Positions 1 to 10,827 of a stretch of 64,000 nucleotides of DNA are shown here, in pieces. The position numbers were made by a program, and so were the translations under genes. This DNA is from Pollenia angustigena (taxonomy: Eukaryota > Arthropoda > Insecta > Diptera > Polleniidae). Within the stretch, counting starts at the first letter, position 1, and each line of letters starts with the position of its first letter. Location: the NCBI GenBank assembly GCA_930367215.1, contig OV884059.1, positions 18,810,945 through 18,874,944 on the forward strand. Reading direction: 5' to 3'. The notes under the pieces are model-generated. The model was not told the origin of the DNA. It did no database searches and was given only the letters and a program-made list of their open reading frames with translations.

Positions 1-258
1 AATTCATGCTTGAGCAGCGCTACAAACTTATTTAAATTTACTTTGAAATTCAGCCATCGATTTGCGCAACTTATAGGCTGGCTACTTCATGGTTCTTATG
101 GAGCACGTAGTCGCCAAAATGAACGGGCTTGGATATAAACAAAGCTGCCGTATATGGATTGAGTAGAATCCACAGCAGTCTCCGTTACACCTAGAAAAAT
201 TCACCGTTTGGAGAATATTACATGCTTGTGACATCATCAGAGCTTATTTGTAGCATAA

Positions 259-260
<2 letters not shown>

Positions 261-295
<35 letters not shown>
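261..295. repeat. Poly(T) tract, 35 bp
   Basis: An uninterrupted run of 35 T residues. It could be the poly(A) tail of a minus-strand retrotransposed copy, but no LINE or SINE body is recognisable to its right. Confidence 0.9.
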
Positions 296-296
<1 letters not shown>

Positions 297-414
297 AAAA
301 TTAACTCTAGATAATATTTTTCGCTAATTAAACAACATTGCCCACATCGTGGTTCAATGCGAAAAATTTGCTACAATAGGTATAAAAACATAAGTAAAGA
401 CTGAATTAATATAA

Positions 415-690
415 TCGGGACAGTAAGGAAAGATAAACTCACTGTTTTTTGTTGTTATTTTTGTTAAAGCTTTGATATTGTTACACGTTAACTGCTGCTT
501 ATAATTCTTATTCGCTTAACAGTTTTATTTGTATAATATCTTTAGTTTTTCTAAAATCTTTAGATGAAGTTTCCTGACGACCTGGCCTAAGCAACCAGTG
601 AAATGCGCATAGGAATAGCTTATGCCTTTAACAATAAATTTCAGTCTATCAATAGTATAAAATGGGAACTAAGCACATTTAAAAGAAACC
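415..690. repeat. Dispersed repeat, inverted partner of 27635-27860
   Basis: The segment around the motif GAAATGCGCATAGGAATAGC reappears in reverse complement inside intron 3 of OBP gene B (about 27635-27860), with matching flanks on both sides. No terminal repeat or target duplication was resolved, so the superfamily is unknown. Confidence 0.6.
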
Positions 691-957
691 TTGGTTATTA
701 ATTTTTTGAATCCCAAGAAAAACTTTGATAATAATTTTGTTGTTTTTAATATTTTTATGTTAAATAAATAATTTGTTATATTTAAAATTGTTAAATTTAA
801 CAAACGTTTATTAAGGAAAATTTGCATCAAACATTTCTTTTGTTAATCTTTATTAAATTTAAAATATTTTTTATGAATACAGGCATAAGAAATTTTATTT
901 TATTCAAAGGAAACAAAAACCATGAGCGGAAATGGCGAAATCAAATTTATAAGAAAA

Positions 958-1742
958 ACTTTAATTAAAACAAGCTAGAGTGCTATATTCGGCTGTGCCG
1001 AATCTTTGATACCCTCCACCGACAGTTCGAATGTTTAAGGAGTAATATTTGTATGATGTTATTATTATCTTAAACTGTGACGATTTGTTATTAATTATGG
1101 TTTTAGGCGACTAAACTGTTTTCCGGTAGTAGGGTTTATATGGGGCCTAGGGTAAATTATGTACCGATCTTCACGAAATTTCACGGTATCATTTATAGTC
1201 CTATAAAACTGTGACGAGCTAAAATTTGTTATGATTGCATTATTTTTTACGGTTTTAGGCGTACTGAACTGTTTTCCGGTAGTAGGGTTAATATGGGGCC
1301 TAAGGTAAATTATGGACCGATCGTCACGAAATTTCACAGTGTTATTTCTAGTCCTAAAAAACTGTGACGTACCAAATTTTGTTACGCTAGCGTTATTTTT
1401 TACGGTTTTAGGCGTACTAAACTGTTTTCCGGGTGTAGTGGTTATATGGGGCTTAGGGTAAATTATGGACGGATCTTCACCAAATTTTACAGCGCGATTT
1501 CCAGTCAAATAAAACAAATTTTTGCAAAATCTTATCTCATTCCGTGCCTTGTTCCAGCATTTATGTTATTTTTTGTAAAAAAATTATAATTTTTTTAGGT
1601 GGTGGTTCCACATTTTGATTCATAGCTGTGGTCCTACTCAACCGATTTTGCAGAATAAATATACTTTATGGGGTCTGAGATCAATAATAAAAAAGTTTCA
1701 CACGGAATGACAAACTAAATTGTGGTGGAGGGTATAAAAAGA
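958..1742 (+). mobile_element. DINE-1/HINE-like element, family I, copy 1
   Basis: Starts with the conserved AAACAAG leader and the hairpin ATTCGGCTGTGCCGAAT followed by ATACCCTCCACC, and ends with TTGTGGTGGAGGGTATAAAA. Internally it has about three tandem units of roughly 152 bp starting near 1099, 1251 and 1404, each with GGTTTTAGGCG and TATGGGGCC. This structure (two terminal stem-loops plus internal tandems) matches Helentron-associated INE repeats of flies; the family assignment is inference. A 140-codon open frame on the minus strand here is only the tandem repeat read as protein. Confidence 0.7.
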
Positions 1743-1744
1743 AG

Positions 1745-2074
1745 TAGAATTAAAATTTCGCATTATGTTTTAGCGCTTTAGTTAATTTTAAGAATTTTTG
1801 AGTATTTTTTTGAAGCCAATTTAGCTCCAACATTTTTTAAGGATCTGATCACACTGGTGGTATCCCGAAGGCGAGAGGGACGAGGGGAAAAGAAACGAGT
1901 ACACAGATGCATGTACTGTCTTTCACTGTTGGAATCTGACAATTCTTAAATTGTACCGTCTCAATGGCAAAATTGTACCAAATTAACATAAATTGTACCA
2001 AAATTTCGCTATAAAATAAAAAAGCATACATAGTAATTTATAATTCACTTTATTATTCAATAAAAACAAAAACA
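1745..2074. other. Unassigned stretch
   Basis: AT-rich sequence between two HINE-like repeats. A short open frame on the minus strand (1849-2031) has no recognisable domain. Nothing is supported. Confidence 0.4.
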
Positions 2075-2650
2075 AAACAAGTAAAAAGGTATAGTTGGTC
2101 AAGTTAAACCATTTGATACCCTACATTACATTATATAAAGACAAATTTTCGAGAGTGTACCTTTTTTGGGACCAATAAGCACTCATGGACCCGCCAGAAC
2201 AAAGTTATGTAATTGGATTTAAGATTCATATTAAAGTTCTTTGTGCCGAATATTATTTAGATATCTGTGGGGCTACTCTCCTTTGCGATGCGAAAGAAAT
2301 TTTGATGCGAAAGCTAAATGCCAACTTGGTACTCTTTATCATTTTCGCAAAATTTTTTGAAAATTAAGCAATACTGGCAATAAAAATGAAAGATGGCACA
2401 GATTGACAGTAATGAAATGCTAAAATATATAAAAATATTTGGAATTGGAAAATTTAAATAAAAAAATAAACAACGGTGATTTGCGAAAAGAAAAAAAATT
2501 AATAGATGTGAAAGTCAAATGCGCAAACGCATTAAAGAGTACCAAACGCTAGATTTGCTGCCATTTTCTTTCGCACCGCAATAGAGAGTAGCCACCTAAG
2601 CTATTGTAGCCAATTTGTATTTCAATTTATAAGGAAGTTATGGCATTTAA
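2075..2650 (+). mobile_element. HINE-like element, family II, 5' fragment
   Basis: Begins AACAAGTAAAAAGG followed by the family II leader (GGTCAAG, then CCATTTGATACCCTACA). It aligns by eye with copies at 12815 and 16558 up to TTGTGCCGAATATT. A MITE (2271-2593) interrupts it, and similarity to copy 12815 resumes after it (AGCTATTGTAGCC). The 3' part with the terminal hairpin is missing. Confidence 0.6.
2271..2593. mobile_element. MITE with GGCTACTCTC termini
   Basis: The left end GGCTACTCTC and right end GAGAGTAGCC are inverted repeats, and the inversion continues inward (TTGCGATGCGAAAGAAA against TTTCTTTCGCACCGCAA). It lies inside a family II HINE-like repeat. No coding capacity. The target duplication is not clear. 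Confidence 0.65.
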
Positions 2651-3701
2651 AGCTATTTCCGAGACAACTTTCCGTAAAACTCTATCAATATTTTTTCATA
2701 GAAATTTTTTTATAATGAATTTGAAAACATTTCGCACAAAAATAATTTTGTTATTGTTTTCAATATCAAAAAAGAACACATGCAAACGCACGACTATACA
2801 AAATAAAAAAACATGTCGTCAACATGACATGAATCATTTGAACGCCAATTCATGTTCAAAGAAGAAAAAGGAAGAATCTTGTACATCAGACATGAGCCGA
2901 ATGAACTTAGACTTATTCGTATCACCAAATTACTCATCTATTTTATGACATTCGTTTTCGTATTCGCCAAATTCAAGCAAATATTTCAGGAATATTTTGC
3001 GAATACGTTCCAAAAAAAAAAATCCAGAAGTGTAAAAAAATGCGAAAAAAAACCAGCAAAAGTGTAAAAAAAATGCATAAAAGAACCTACAAAAGTGTAA
3101 AAAAATATTAATTTTTACTAATTTGTATGTAAAAAAAAAACCTTTAACGCAAAATAGTAATTTTCTTTTAGTAAAGTAAACAACAAACAAAACTTATTAT
3201 AAAACGAACAATAAAACGGTTAGGTCTAGACTTTGTTTCCGGGCTATTCAACGGTTTTCAATTTCCGCTTTCCCAGGAATTAATAACGGGATTACCGTTA
3301 ATTTTGAACCAAAACATCATTAAACTTAAGAAAATCTATGTGTGACTCGTAAATTATAGACCTATCTTCACGAAATTTTAATTCTACAATATTGTTCATA
3401 CCTGTCGTGAATAAAAGGCGAACAGCTCATGCTTTTCCCCCACACATTTTTTAGAGAAAAGGAAACAAATTTCGAGGGAAATTTTATGCACGAAAAGGGT
3501 GCACAGACAAAAATAAAAATTGATTTCAATTAAAAAATTAATTAAATTTGCACCAGTAAATAAATTAATAGTAATAATTAAACGTTTAATTAACTTAATT
3601 ATGGCTAGTAAAGTCTTTTTTGTTCATATCATGTTCAATTACTATATAACACGTGTTAACAAATTGTGTATTGTATTTATTGCTATAGCGCGAGTTATAG
3701 G
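2651..3701. other. Gene-free AT-rich stretch with short imperfect tandems
   Basis: Positions 3020-3110 hold three imperfect copies of AAAAGTGTAAAAAAAATGC, producing overlapping spurious frames on both strands. Nothing else is recognisable. Confidence 0.45.
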
Positions 3702-3903
3702 GGGATATGCTGGAAATCGCAAACGCAAAACGCAAGAATTTGGAGGCTTTTAATCAAATTTTTATAATTTTTGTTATAAAATTCTGTTTAATAGGGAAAT
3801 ATTTGTATAATATTTGTCATAAAATTCTTTTATTACAGAAATCTTACTAAACAACGACTTTTAAAATTCTTGCGTATTGCGTTTGCGATTTCCAGCACAA
3901 CCC
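3702..3903. mobile_element. MITE with GCTGGAAATCGC inverted termini
   Basis: The left arm (GCTGGAAATCGCAAACGC) and right arm (GCGTTTGCGATTTCCAGC) are exact inverted repeats, and the match extends further in as AACGCAAGAATTT. Outer bases GGG/CCC also pair imperfectly. About 200 bp, no coding capacity; superfamily unassigned. Confidence 0.7.
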
Positions 3904-4029
3904 TGATAGATAGCAACGATTTCAATTTAAATCTTTCCTCTCTTTCACTAAATGTAAAGCTAGTTGCGATTTACATTGAAAAATACAAATTTATAATATT
4001 CAAAATATTATTAATGTCATTTTCGACCA

Positions 4030-4202
4030 TTACCCGGAGTCTCCACCTAACATAAAACGACTAACTTTAACACTAATATAATGTTAGTGTTAGGTATAGA
4101 CTCATCATGTTAGAAGTTATAACACGGTTGTTATTGCAAATGTTTTAGCAACGCTGTTATAACATCAAGTTATAACAGCATATCATGTCAGTTGTAGACG
4201 GG
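4030..4202. mobile_element. MITE family with GACATG/GTTATAAC core, copy 1
   Basis: An inverted copy of 39801-39975. Both share CAACTGACATGAT-like termini, the TGTTATAACATGATGTTATAA core and the TAACACTAACAT block. The outer left end here differs from the second copy, so this copy may be rearranged. Confidence 0.6.
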
Positions 4203-4337
4203 CAGTTATGGGTTTGAACAATTGCATATGGGTAATTCCATAGTGTTGAACGTGACAGTCGTACGCATCAAAAATGCAATAACATTTTAAACAACAAATA
4301 TGTTTACGTTCTTTTAACCCTTAAATTAAAGCACTAA

Positions 4338-4679
4338 AGGCTAGATTACCCCATTATACTTTGTATTAATGATGTCAAAAACGCAAGTAATATGACAAAG
4401 TGTGATAGTGTGAATGCAATGTGTCACGAAAATGACAAGTACTATAAAAAAAGTTTGACATTCCATAAGACTTCATCGTTTATTGAAACATTTCTAAACA
4501 GTAATACTTTTCAATGGATCAGGGTTGCATTTTATTACATGTGTGAGTGTTTATACTTTGTGTGATGATGTGAACACAAACTGTCATGTTAAATTAGATT
4601 TTTTGACAGTCGCAACAAAATTCTATCTCACAAAGTATTATGGAATACGTAAGACTTTTGAGATAGTGTAATCTGGTCT
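4338..4679. mobile_element. Harbinger-type MITE (AGGCTAG family), copy 1
   Basis: Flanked by TAA on both sides (4335-4337 and 4680-4682). Termini are AGGCTAGATTAC and GTGTAATCTGGTCT. A 346-bp relative with the same flanks lies at 37912-38257. A 3-bp TTA/TAA duplication plus short inverted termini is characteristic of PIF/Harbinger elements. Non-coding. Confidence 0.75.
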
Positions 4680-4689
4680 TAAGCAAGCA

Positions 4690-6026
4690 CTGTTATCTAT
4701 GCTTAAGTTTATGGAGGGCGCGATATAAGGTCAAAGATAATGGCAAAACAAAAAAAAAAATAGCGGTTCAAACGTGAAAAAATAGAAGTAGTTTTTGTGG
4801 CCATGTGTAAAAAAGCGTAATTAAGCGAAACCTGGCACAATTCTTTAGCCAAACTACTTTCAGAATTTTACGTAGCAATGTAACAATAAAATGTCTTTGG
4901 TTTGATTCCAAAATCTTCCGTATTTTTTTCTTTTAAGGCAAAATCTGTGCCGATTAGTGACATTTCTAGCGTGAAATTTTTTCCAAAATAATTTAACTGA
5001 ATAATGATTGATAATGATAATGAATGATAACAAAACAAAAATTTACTTTTAATCCGAATAACATATTTCTCTTCGAACTCTTCTTACAGACCATGTAAGA
5101 AAATTTTTTTGGAATAATTTTTATCAAATAGCACCTCTTTTAAGGAAGATAATAATAAAGAAAACTTACAATAAAACATTCTCACAAATAAGAAATTACG
5201 TTTGTACAATTTAGCAGTCTGCTTGTTCGGCTTAGTGAACGAATTAATGGGGGAATTTATAAAATTAGTAAAATCGAAATATTTCTCTATAACAAAATTA
5301 TAATGAAATATGCTTTTAATAACTTTTAAATTTTCGGTCACGGTGGATCTTTAGAAAGAAATGCCCATATACGCGTACGTATGCATGTGTAGGGAAAATT
5401 TAAAAATAAATGTGTTTCTGTGTTAAAAAACTTTTACACAAAAACACTCTTAACCGTCACTTTTTTGCACATTGATAGATCATTTCTTAAAATGTTTTGA
5501 TATACATACTAGGTTCTATACATATTAAACATAGAAAATAAAGTATGAATAGTTTGAATCATAGATAACAATTTAAAATAGCAATACATATGTATGTATG
5601 TAGGTTCTTTATTTTTAATTTATAGCCTATTTCCGATGTTCGAAAGAGTTCTTTCTTTCGAAACACGCGTGTAAAAAGTAGTCCACAAGCGACCAGGACT
5701 AGTCCAAAAGTAACCCAAACGTATGGGAAAACCCTGGTCTATTTAACATTACGATGTCCTAGGAGAGGACCATATAGCCCACCTTTGGACCACTTAGGAG
5801 TAGTTTTAAAACTACTCCATGGTATACTCAAGAGGATTAGTTTTGAAGTCGTTTAAAAACGAAAACATGTCGTTAAAAAACGAAGACATGTCGTCTCACT
5901 ACAAACACTTTTTAACATTGACATGGTCAATGCTTGCATAACATCGGACCAGTCCATGGAGTAGTCCATTTTATCAAAATGGATCGGGTGGTCCATCGGA
6001 AAAAGGTAGTTAGTATGTACATAATA
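4690..6026. other. Gene-free stretch containing a dispersed repeat
   Basis: No exon is supported. Positions about 5730-5960 (GGACCATATAGCCCACCTTT, GTCGTTTAAAAACGAAA, CGGACCAGTCCATG) recur in inverted form at about 57520-57680, so this is a dispersed repeat of unknown class. A short TATG microsatellite lies near 5588. Confidence 0.5.
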
Positions 6027-6109
6027 CAGTGAAACCTCGATTATTCGGCATGGTTGGAACCACAAGCTTTCAATTTTTCCGGTTCATTGAGTACCAGCTT
6101 TGGTATAAA

Positions 6110-6419
6110 GGTCCATACCAAGCGTTTTCGCCTCCACGCAGCGCATGCTTTTTTAACCTTACTTGCGTTCTACGTTTCAAGTTACATGCAACGTTTTTAT
6201 GCAGCAGCAGCACAAGTAAAAATAAAATTTAATTTGTCAAAACCAGCTGATTTGTTCGATCGCTGCTTGTGACGCTTACAAAAGTAGAAAGTAAACCTAC
6301 TTTTCGCCTCAAGGCATCTACGCGTTTGTGCATGTAACTTACTACGTATAACTACACAGATTCTACTTTTTTGACAGCTGCGTATGCTCCGAAAAAGCGA
6401 GTAACGCGTGGTGTGGACC
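6110..6419. mobile_element. MITE with GGTCCAYACC termini, copy 1
   Basis: Left GGTCCATACCAAGCGTTTTC and right CGCGTGGTGTGGACC are inverted. A related copy lies at 41990-42265 and a truncated one at 31834-31935, all sharing AAGTAGAAAGTA and CGTTTCAAGTTACATGCAACG. No coding capacity is credible despite several overlapping frames. Confidence 0.6.
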
Positions 6420-6639
6420 TCCAGCTTAAGACTTTTCTTTGTCTTTTCACCGCTGATGCGGCTACCAATGTAAAAATACATACAACAACCCACACTTATC
6501 AAATTTCTAAACTAATTATCTGTACAAATGCTTTCGAATCATGTACCCATGCTCTGTAACTTAAGTGAGAACTTTTCGCATCGAAAAGATGTGAAACAAA
6601 ATATTCCATCGTTTCTCGAAAAGTAAGAAAAAACTGTGT

Positions 6640-7150
6640 CTGTAACTCATGTCGAAATCTATCAAATGAGATGACGTCGCACATTGGTTGAAGTTCATAG
6701 AAGGAGCGGCAAAAAATAGAAGAAGTTGTCAAAGGATAATGAAACTTGGCACAAAGTCATTTTTGTTTGAATCAAGAAAAAATGGAGAAATCAAAATGAT
6801 CCGCCCACCTCCCATACAAAGTAAAAATTAAGTTTTGACCTACGGCATTGTTTTTTGGCACATAGCATTTCTAAACACTCATAATCATTTGTGTGAATTT
6901 TGAAAAATATCCGCCCACTTCCCATACAACTTGTATTGAAAAAGTGGCATAACTCCCTTGATTTGTAATACCTCAACTCAATTTTAACAAAAAATAAATA
7001 TTATAATTGTAGAATGGGCTCCTGAAAAATATACCTGATCCGCCCACTTTTACGCCCACCTCCCATAGAAAAAACATGAATAAGTTATTTAAGCACAGTC
7101 TTTTAATAATTTTTTAACATCATTATCGTACTCCAATTTTTTGATTTGCA
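6640..7150. repeat. Dispersed repeat shared with 48270-48700
   Basis: Long stretches such as CATTGTTTTTTGGCACATAG, ATAATCATTTGTGTGAA and GCCCACCTCCCATA recur in the same order in both places, nearly identical. In the second place the sequence is interior to a Harbinger-like element (48040-51068), so this is probably a fragment of that family. Confidence 0.65.
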
Positions 7151-7566
7151 CCTTTAAGCGAAATCTATTTATAAATGCGTTTGAAGACATTAAATATTAT
7201 GCATTACGTCTTCATTAGTGGCTACACGGAGAACAATGAATAAAAGAGAGTAAATTAGTTAATTTTATGTTATGTATTGAAAAAAAAAATTGAGAAACCA
7301 AACAAAATTTACTTTCGGCGACTTTTTTGTATTTTTTCTTAGTTTTTTTTTTGTATCCAAAATTTAATTGTTTTATGCTTATGCTTTTTTCAACAATGAA
7401 ATACATAACAAATAACACTATTGACTAGTATGTACATATGTAAATTGCATTATGTATTAATTTTAAACAGTAAAAAATTATGACAACAACAACAAGCATG
7501 AACGAAAATTCACGTTTTGTTACTTTATCATTTTATAGTTTTTACGGTTTTTTTTTTAAAGGAGCA

Positions 7567-7799
7567 GGGGGCAAATTATGGCGGTCGTGATCGAATACTT
7601 TTTCGATCCGAAAGCAATTTTATTTTAGTCGAAACTGAACGAATCGTAATTATTTTTTCAGTGTTGTGAAAACTCAAATAAATGCTTTACAAAACTAAAA
7701 AAATAATTTCGATCCGTTCAGTATGGACAGAAAGAATTAGAAACAAAATTGCTTTCGAATCGAAAAAGTATACGATCACGAATGCCAGAATTTGCCCCC
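7567..7799. mobile_element. MITE family with GGGGC...TGGCAGTCGTGATCG termini, copy 1
   Basis: Starts GGGGGCAAATTATGGC and ends GCCAGAATTTGCCCCC. Interior arms GAAAGCAATTTTATTT are inverted. Other members are at 18320-18865, 24506-24694 (left-truncated) and 38306-38672. The superfamily is not clear. Confidence 0.75.
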
Positions 7800-8866
7800 A
7801 GGTAGGAGCAGCTGAATTTTTTTTAACCTTTAGCTGAGACTTCAAGCTGTAATTTGACATCTTTCGTTAAACAGCGCTCCACAGCGCTTAAAAGATGCAG
7901 TCCACTGAAGTTGATGAACATTGAAATTTTGATGTTGCTTATATTTTGTTATACGAAATTTTTTATGTGGCACTGTTTCCAACTTTTTTTAATGCAAATC
8001 TTATCTATTACAATTGAAGCACAGCCGCCAATAACGTTGTAAACGCCACATTTTGCAAAAACTGTTTTTTTCAGATGACTTTTTACATTCACTTCTTACA
8101 CAGTTTAAACATCAAATCAACAAAAACTATGCACCTTAATGCCTTCAAAATGGCGTACAAAGTGTCAGCCAGTGGAAGAACATTGCAAGTTACTAACAAA
8201 ATGATGAAACCGAAATGGCTTTGCAGTGCGGAATAATGTTTTAAAAGCCTTTTGCATTAAAGGTTTTATTATCATTATTTTTAATAATAGAAAAAAAAAA
8301 TTTTTAAAACAAATAATGCTGCCTATCAAAAAACGTTTTTTTGCTCTCCTGAAAAATTATTATTTTGTAACTTAAAACGTTATTCGCGGCTGTGCTTCAA
8401 TTGTTATTTACGAAAATATACAACAAAGTCAAATGATAAGTTTCCTGTGATTGTACCAAAAGATTGAATATACTGTAAATTTGCATGCCGTTTTAAACAA
8501 GCGAACATACATATATGAACTTTGAGCGTGTCTGTCCAAAAAAATAATAAATATATCAGGCTTATGTTACGGAATCATAATATTCATAAAAAAATTAATT
8601 AATTAAATGTGTATATTACTTTTCGCTTTTGTGTTGGTTTGACAGCGACTGTTTACATGAATGAGAAGTAAAAGCAACAGTTTTTTGGCCAATGATAAAT
8701 GAAGAAATGGGAATTTTGCGACTTTGACTGCAGTTATTTAAATGCTGTGACAATCAGGGTTTTTTCGAAACACAAAAATTTTAATCGATGCAAAATATTT
8801 TATTTTTTCTTTGCCGAATAATTGATGTTGCCGGTTAATCTAAATACCATAATCGAGGTTCAACTG
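7800..8866. other. Right interior of the pogo-like element, no gene
   Basis: AT-rich with no recognisable coding sequence up to the right terminus of the pogo-like element. A short frame at 7854-8042 has no domain. Confidence 0.4.
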
Positions 8867-9128
8867 TAAACGCTTACAATGGATAAAATTTGTTGCATAA
8901 ATTAAGGCGTACGAAAATCATATAAAGCTGCCACAGTTATCTCAAACTGATTTAAAATTATATTTTTCTTGTTTTGCCTAAAACTAAAAGTTTTTAGTTA
9001 ACGTTATATTGCCAGGGTATCACTCCAATTAAAAATAAGTTTTTGGCTAACAATTAAAGTTATAATGCCAGGGTATCTCACAAGGTTTATGAGCCTCAGC
9101 CGCAAGTCCTCGTTCGGCCTAAGCCTAA

Positions 9129-9474
9129 AGGAGCATATAGACGACATGTTTTTGTCATCTGACATGTCAAATTTCCCACTGCAAAACACATACATGTCGT
9201 GTGTTACCTTTTTAACTTTGCTTCTGTAAAAGTCAGACGCAAAGTCATCTGACAAAGTTTCAATTAGAGCGTGCTCTATTTTCTTCTGACAAACCATCTG
9301 ACATCAGAAATCGATGCCGGGAAGAAACTGACAGCGGCGTCAACTATTGACGGAATCATTAGCCGGCTGAAGTTAATATTTTACAATACCAAGATATGTA
9401 TGCTCATCTCACCAGTGAATAGAATTTATGTAAATATATACATAAAAACCGTTTAATTATAAAATCGAGTCAGA
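9129..9474. mobile_element. Harbinger-type MITE (ACATGTCGTC family), truncated copy
   Basis: Starts after TAA (9126-9128) with AGGAGCATATAGACGACATG. It is an inverted, nearly identical copy of about 350 bp of the complete element at 38688-39319; the other end is lost. Open frames on both strands recur in both copies because the DNA is duplicated. Confidence 0.7.
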
Positions 9475-9568
9475 ATTACCTTCTGAGTTCTGAGTACAAG
9501 ACTTTTTTTTAACACCTAGTGTCCAAGAAAATTTAGAATCCGAAAGTGACTAAACGGGTCACATGGTA

Positions 9569-9825
9569 AAAAATATATAATCTCATTATTAAACTTGTCT
9601 AAATAAAATAGATTATAAATTAAAAGTGCTAATGTTTGTTTAAAACTAATAATGGAATAACACCGAATGTGGGGTACGTATGCAAGCTCTCAAAAATATA
9701 TAAAATATATAATCTCATTATTAAACTTGTCTAAATAAAATAAATTAAAAGTGCTAATGTTTGTTTAAAACTAATGATGGAATAACACCGAATGTGGGGT
9801 ACGTATGCAAGCTCTCAAAATTTTG
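9569..9825. repeat. Two-copy tandem duplication, about 130 bp
   Basis: Two nearly identical direct copies each run from AATATATAATCTCATTATT to GGGGTACGTATGCAAGCTCT. The second copy lacks about 10 bp (TAGATTATAA region). This implies a recent local duplication. Confidence 0.85.
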
Positions 9826-10324
9826 CAAATAGCAACAAAAAGATATTCAAAGAAATTAAGCTAAAACAGTTGTCTAATCTAAAGAATTGCGTCGTCAGAA
9901 GAGTTATCATCTAACAACATATGGGCATTTCCAGCGAAAAGTCTACTTATTGTAACGTAACGACAGCAAGCAATAAAATTGTTCTTATTTCCCAGTGTGG
10001 ATGGAGTGGTGAATTTGGGGGTAAGCGAATTTATATTTAGGGGATTTACAATATGGTTGCTTATTATAGTACACAATTTAACGAATAAACAATTCTAAGA
10101 TTTTGAATAAAAAAACTGTGGAGCTGTGTTAAATGAAATGTCCTGGCAGCACAGCTATTGGCGAATTTATAATTTCACAAGGATTTGCTAGGTAGAGGGA
10201 GAGCAGTCCAGAACAAGAAAGTGATAGATCGTAATGTTCAGTAATTTCATTATTGCAGGGTAAAAAAATAAAGTAAATAAAGGGTGTCCAAATTTGAGGC
10301 ATCATCAGTCAATTAAAATCGCTA

Positions 10325-10703
10325 TAGGGAGGTGATACGAAGATTTTTGATTTTAGAGAATATGTGGTTCCAACAAGATGTTGCCACCTGCCACACAGCA
10401 AGAGAAACAATGGATCTTTTATAAGAAGACTTCGCATTATTTCTCGTAGAAAAGGAGTGAATTGGCCACCAAGATTGTGCGATTTGACACCTTTAGACTA
10501 ATTTTTGTGGGGTCTTTTGAAATGTGTTCATGTGAACAGCAATAATCCCACAGTTCGAGAACTAAAAACAACATTGTCCAGCAGATATCAACAATTGACA
10601 ATAGTTTATTAAAAAACTTGTTTGAGAATTTTATTTAAAGGTTGTGAGCCTGTCAGACCCGTGGGGGCCTCACTTGGCCGACATATTTTTTTAATTTTTA
10701 ACT
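10325..10703 (+). pseudogene. DDE transposase relic, C-terminal half
   Basis: Read through stops and frameshifts, it holds the second catalytic motif (WFQQDVATCHTA, where relatives have QQDGATCHTA), then a CDLTPLD-FLWG block with the third acidic residue, and a HLADI-like C-terminus. Several stops make it a clear pseudogene. The family is the DUF4817/DDE_3-type transposase seen in three better states in this window (19659, 20630, 32152); that assignment comes from memory of the family. Confidence 0.7.
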
Positions 10704-10827
10704 GGAACCTATTTTAATAAGCTGAAAAAAAATATTTTTGATATCTAAAACAAAAATCTTTTTGTTATTAAAATTAAAATTATACCTCAATTTTTGGACC
10801 CCCCTTTTTTAGAGGATTTACTTCTTA

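Larger units (their letters stand above)
1..957. other. AT-rich flank without a recognised gene
   Basis: No coding exon is supported here. The first 230 bp are less A+T-rich and could hold a decayed coding relic, but no frame stays open. Positions 261-295 are an uninterrupted T tract, and 415-690 is a dispersed repeat annotated separately. Confidence 0.5.
6027..8866. mobile_element. pogo/Tigger-like non-autonomous element, 2.8 kb
   Basis: TA flanks CAGTGAAACCTCGATTAT on the left and ATAATCGAGGTTCAACTG on the right, an inverted terminal repeat of about 18 bp with few mismatches. CAGT termini plus a TA duplication fit the pogo/Tigger branch of Tc1/mariner. No transposase frame survives. The interior is filled with other repeats, including MITEs at 6110 and 7567. 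A lone matching terminus occurs at 33720. Confidence 0.6.

Noticed and set aside
1..230. Possible coding relic at the left edge
   Set aside because: Base composition is more coding-like, but all frames are interrupted and no motif of a known family could be named.
1095..1517. 140-codon minus-strand frame with internal protein-like repeats
   Set aside because: It is the 152-bp DNA tandem of a HINE-like repeat read in frame; the same pseudo-protein recurs at 43458-44267 wherever the repeat occurs.
9004..9297. 97-codon frame conserved between 9004-9297 and 39151-39345
   Set aside because: Both lie in copies of one Harbinger-type MITE. Differences are mostly amino-acid replacements and the start extends out of the element, so there is no evidence of coding selection.
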